Shown here: positions 60,651 through 64,000 of the stretch, piece by piece | Layout: each line of letters opens with the position of its first letter | Position numbering within the stretch: the stretch's first letter is position 1 | Source: Chlorokybus atmophyticus | Taxonomy: Eukaryota; Streptophyta; Chlorokybophyceae; Chlorokybales; Chlorokybaceae | NCBI GenBank assembly: GCA_009103225.1 | Contig: RHPI01002823.1 | Span: 845,797-909,796, forward strand | Reading direction: 5' to 3' | Length of the DNA stretch: 64,000 bases | The notes under the pieces: generated by a model | What the model was told of the DNA's origin: nothing | The model's input: the letters and a program-made list of their open reading frames with translations, nothing else | The model's database searches: none | Made by a program: the position numbers and the translations under genes

Positions 60651-63600
60651 CGTAAGAATAGCGCTAAAAGGCGTGAGTGATAGAGACTTTTCGGACTGAG
60701 TTCAGAAAAGAGATACTTTGCAGCAAGATATTTGTTTGGCGACGGATCAGATTGCTATTGTAGCAGGGGAAACACTTTGCATCCCATGGTCTGGACGGAG
60801 TTTGTGCCCGGGGGAACTTTGTGTCCTTTCATGTTTTGTCGTTGGTTAAGGGGCGCCTCTCCGAGTCAGCTGCCGTGTCAGCACAGGCGCACAAAGACGT
60901 ATCTGAAGCGCACAAGACGCACAAGCGCACAACTAATGGCGTTTGTCATGTAGTAGTGGTCGCTCTGATGAGACTCACGCTTGCTTGCAGGAATCCCGAG
61001 TCAGAAGACGTGAGCAAAATTTGTGCTGAGCACTTCTTGTTGCTGTCGTATTGGCTCTGAAGTGTTGGCATAAGGCAGTGAAGAGCCACACACCGTACTT
61101 CCACGAATTACTCGTGCTAGAATTGGTACATAAGGTAAAACGAATATATCGGTAAACATCGTGAACGCAAATTGTCGTATGGCCAATAGAGCGCATTAAG
61201 CATACTAATGTGGCGCCAAGCAAACAAAAAAGATCCTCGACCTTAAATGCCCTTCCACAACGACTTCGTTTCACTACGGTGTATCGCTGACAATTTGAAT
61301 AAGTCAATACATTGAGAAATCTCATAACAACTGTGCGTTACCTTGTTCACAATTGGGTTTCACTTAAATACATGATGCTAAACGCGTGCTAATTGTTCAC
61401 CGTGCGGACAACTCTGTTCATTAGTTGCGAGTACACATGCTCATACTTGAGTGTGCAATATCAAGTGTATCAAAGATGCCATAATAGCATTGCCATTGGC
61501 ATTCGCATGCAAGTGCATGCGCGTGTGCGCATTGTCTGTTGCTGTCATGGCTGAGCACAACTATTTTAGTATACAAGAGAGATGGGCCATAAAGCAAGCA
61601 CGACACGCACACATTGTAAGAAAGGGAAAGGGAGGGATGGGTTGGGCCTGAGGCAATTAATTAGAGAAGACAATAACAACGGCGATGGCTATTAATGTGC
61701 AAGGTTTACACAACATGTATGCCAATCCCCCTTTGCCGCCAACGATTTCACGCTTGTTTTATACCTTTGTCACAATACCATTTACAAGACAATATAATAG
61801 CCGTTAGGGTAAGGCAAACAGTCAATTGCAATGCAACCATTTGCACAGGCACTCATGCATAAATAACACTATTATCAAAATGTATGCTAGCCTGGGTAGT
61901 ACAGCATTTGCACGCACATCACATTGGTGTTATGCAAAAGTGTGGCAAACATGGGTATTGCATGTGCATTGGAGACTCGTTAAAGTATGCTACCAAATGG
62001 TTGCGTGTATTACTTCATGCCACCACGTGACACGCAAACATCCTCATACACATACGTCGTGAGTGGCGACCATGGCTGGCTGGCTAACTTCTCCCTCCTC
62101 CGCGATGCTCTACAGGTGCTTGCCGCTACCGCGTCCCTCTACCCCCACCCCTCCCCCAGTCTATAGCTACTGCACTTAGGTATAGCTTAGTGGGGCCCCC
62201 CACCCGGTTGTCTTGCCCTTGCTTGTGTTGTATTATTAGGCTTGGATGTGTTGTGTGCTTGCTGCCTTGACTACTTGGCCCCAATCCATCTGTTGTATAC
62301 TATACATGCTGCAGCCATAGCATACAATCATCGCTGTCACCTCACCACCGCCACACAAGGTGCTGCAGCTAGCTCATGGCGTCTGTGCCAACAGGCGCGC
62401 CTGCTACGGGGGCGGACGCAGCCCTGGCCACGGAGTCAGAGGTGATGTGGGCGACGTGGGCGGCACGGCAACATGGGCGGCGCGGCGTGACTTGGGCAGG
62501 CGGGACGTGATGCGGGAGCGCATGTGACGCTGGGAGTCATGCGGTGGTGTGCTAGCAGCGAGCGTGTGTACGAAAGAACGCCGAGGATATCGGCTGTGTA
62601 CAAAAGAACGTCGATGGAATGGTGTAACGCATGCGACACATAGGCTGAATACTAATGCTATACTAATATTTCAACTAAGATACACGGCAATCAGTTCGTG
62701 TCTATGCCTAACCCCCCAACAACACAATGCATACAGCACAGCACAGCCAAGGCAACTACACTAGCGCCGCCAAGACACATAGCACACATGTCATAGCATA
62801 GCTGGCAGCATATTGCCAGCTAACCCAATACACAGCACACGGCACAATTCGGTCATTAGGGCACCACTGGGCGGTGTCATAGATGAGCATGACGCGTGTA
62901 CATGTATATAGAGTGTTGACTTATGTACCTTTACATGCATAGGCCAGCAGCAGCCAGATGCAGAGCCGCAATGTCTGTCACACTGTCAATGCGTCAGCAT
63001 CGACTATAACAATGACAACATCCATCATGCACACAAAATATCTCAAAATATTAACATGTGCACATGCTTGCAGACTTAACAGGGTTGGGCAGTAGAGTAG
63101 TGAAGTAGGTAGTAATATGTAGTATGTACTTGACCCGGTTGTTGTGACTGAGGTGAGAATGGTCGGAGAGTGTCCATGCCTGTGTCGTACATGTTGCATA
63201 CATTACATGCATATTCTGTACACTTGTTGTGTAGTATAGCTCACCTTTCCCAACGTGGCAGCTCACATTCAACTAGTCCACACTTTCCCGATCAATTACA
63301 TCTTATCCTTTGGACAACGTCCATTCATGACATTTACACCAACACAATGCTAACTCAAGCACATAATTTCTTGTACAACAGCTTATATTACATGAGAAAG
63401 ATTTGCCTGTGTTGACTTGCAAGCTGCGCAGACTCACACTGAAATAAGTTGCTGCCATGTTGGACTGTGCTTGGGCTGGCGTACGTTGCATGGGCCGTGC
63501 AATGGTGAGTCACATGCACAGCATTACACATTTTTTACACAAGTGCATACCAGGTGCATTTATGTACCTGCACAGGTATGCAAATTCAACTAAGGTTGAC

Positions 63601-63701
63601 AATCAGCATTAAGCGTACACTGTTTCACCTCTAATCCCAAAAAAGAATATGGTATCAAAAGAATGTACATCCCCGTATGGGGCAGATATGTTACACCCAA
63701 A
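60651..63701. other. Intergenic; no gene seen
   Basis: This is mixed AT-rich and GC-rich DNA. A GC-rich stretch with GGCGGC and ACGTGATG units spans about 62400-62540. Two related words, GTGTACGAAAGAACG and GTGTACAAAAGAACG, lie at 62565 and 62595. Open frames are short without family features. Confidence 0.5.
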
Positions 63702-64000
63702 CTACTTCTTGCCACCCGTGAAAAACCCATGCATGCCACCGGCTTCGCTTCCAGCCTCCATAGAGTGCGCAGATTTCAACTCGACGGCATCCATGTCATC
63801 CTTGTCACTCTGTTATGTCAAAGACAATTCAATTACTACTGAATGCAGACTCCACCAGCAACGTCAGCAGATCTGCAACTTACCACAAGAGGGCCCTGAA
63901 GATCAAACTTCACAGCCCAACCCTCTATGATCTGCTGATCAGTATACGTTGTCTTCTTGTAGCTGTCACGTGACTCCAGCTTCTGCACGTGCATTGAGTT
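63702..64000 (-). CDS. 3' end of an unrecognised gene (partial)
   Basis: The last exon (63809-63702) and the exon before it (63884 to at most 64000) join in phase 0. They encode KLESRDSYKKTTYTDQQII, EGWAVKFDLQGPLV, then SDKDDMDAVELKSAHSMEAG and a Gly-rich end HGFFTGGKK before TAG. The upstream part is off the window. The sequence is hydrophilic; I do not recognise the family. Splice signals (GTAAGT donor, AACAG acceptor) and phase support a real gene. Confidence 0.6.

Overview
The window is eukaryotic nuclear DNA from a photosynthetic, green-lineage organism, most likely a green alga or an early streptophyte. The evidence is dense short spliceosomal introns, an NADH-type glutamate synthase with an N-terminal presequence, a retinoblastoma-related protein, a plastid-type DNL zinc-finger escort protein, a thylakoid-type FHA protein, and plant-style telo-box (AAACCCTA) promoter motifs. 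The species cannot be named from the sequence. All gene models were built by hand: splice sites and reading phase were checked exon by exon, and in every complete model the total coding length is divisible by three.

Layout. 0.5-2.1 kb (+): small FHA-domain protein. 4.65-5.17 kb: a 510-bp miniature LTR retrotransposon (TRIM) with target-site duplication, primer-binding site and polypurine tract, on the minus strand. 5.5-5.7 kb: a long hairpin. 6.85-9.17 kb (+): RCL1, ribosome biogenesis. 9.4-9.7 kb: AT microsatellite with an assembly gap. 11.3-14.3 kb (-): PAPS transporter of the SLC35B2 type. 14.4-19.1 kb: repeat-rich intergenic DNA with a 249-bp CT microsatellite and a tRNA-like relic. 19.4-23.3 kb (+): RBR1, preceded by three E2F-consensus sites and a telo-box. 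23.7-26.3 kb (-): decayed retroelement with reverse transcriptase. 28.4-37.5 kb (+): NADH glutamate synthase in 23 exons. 38.2-39.8 kb (-): Mpv17/PMP22 protein, divergent from an EFM4-type eEF1A lysine methyltransferase at 40.1-42.0 kb (+). 42.3-48.7 kb (-): DNA topoisomerase II in 21 exons. 49.2-51.6 kb (+): MFS transporter. 53.2-57.5 kb (+): unrecognised 935-residue protein with a coiled-coil middle. 59.0-60.6 kb (-): DNL zinc-finger Hsp70 escort protein. 63.7-64.0 kb (-): 3' end of an unknown gene running off the window.

The genes do not form a pathway or cluster; most are housekeeping. The most coherent functional thread is regulatory. RBR1 and TOP2 both carry E2F consensus sites plus a telo-box upstream, and telo-box matches recur upstream of about half of the genes. 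The best structural discovery is the complete TRIM element. No CRISPR array, operon or prokaryotic defence system is present, and I found no convincing previously undescribed multi-gene system.
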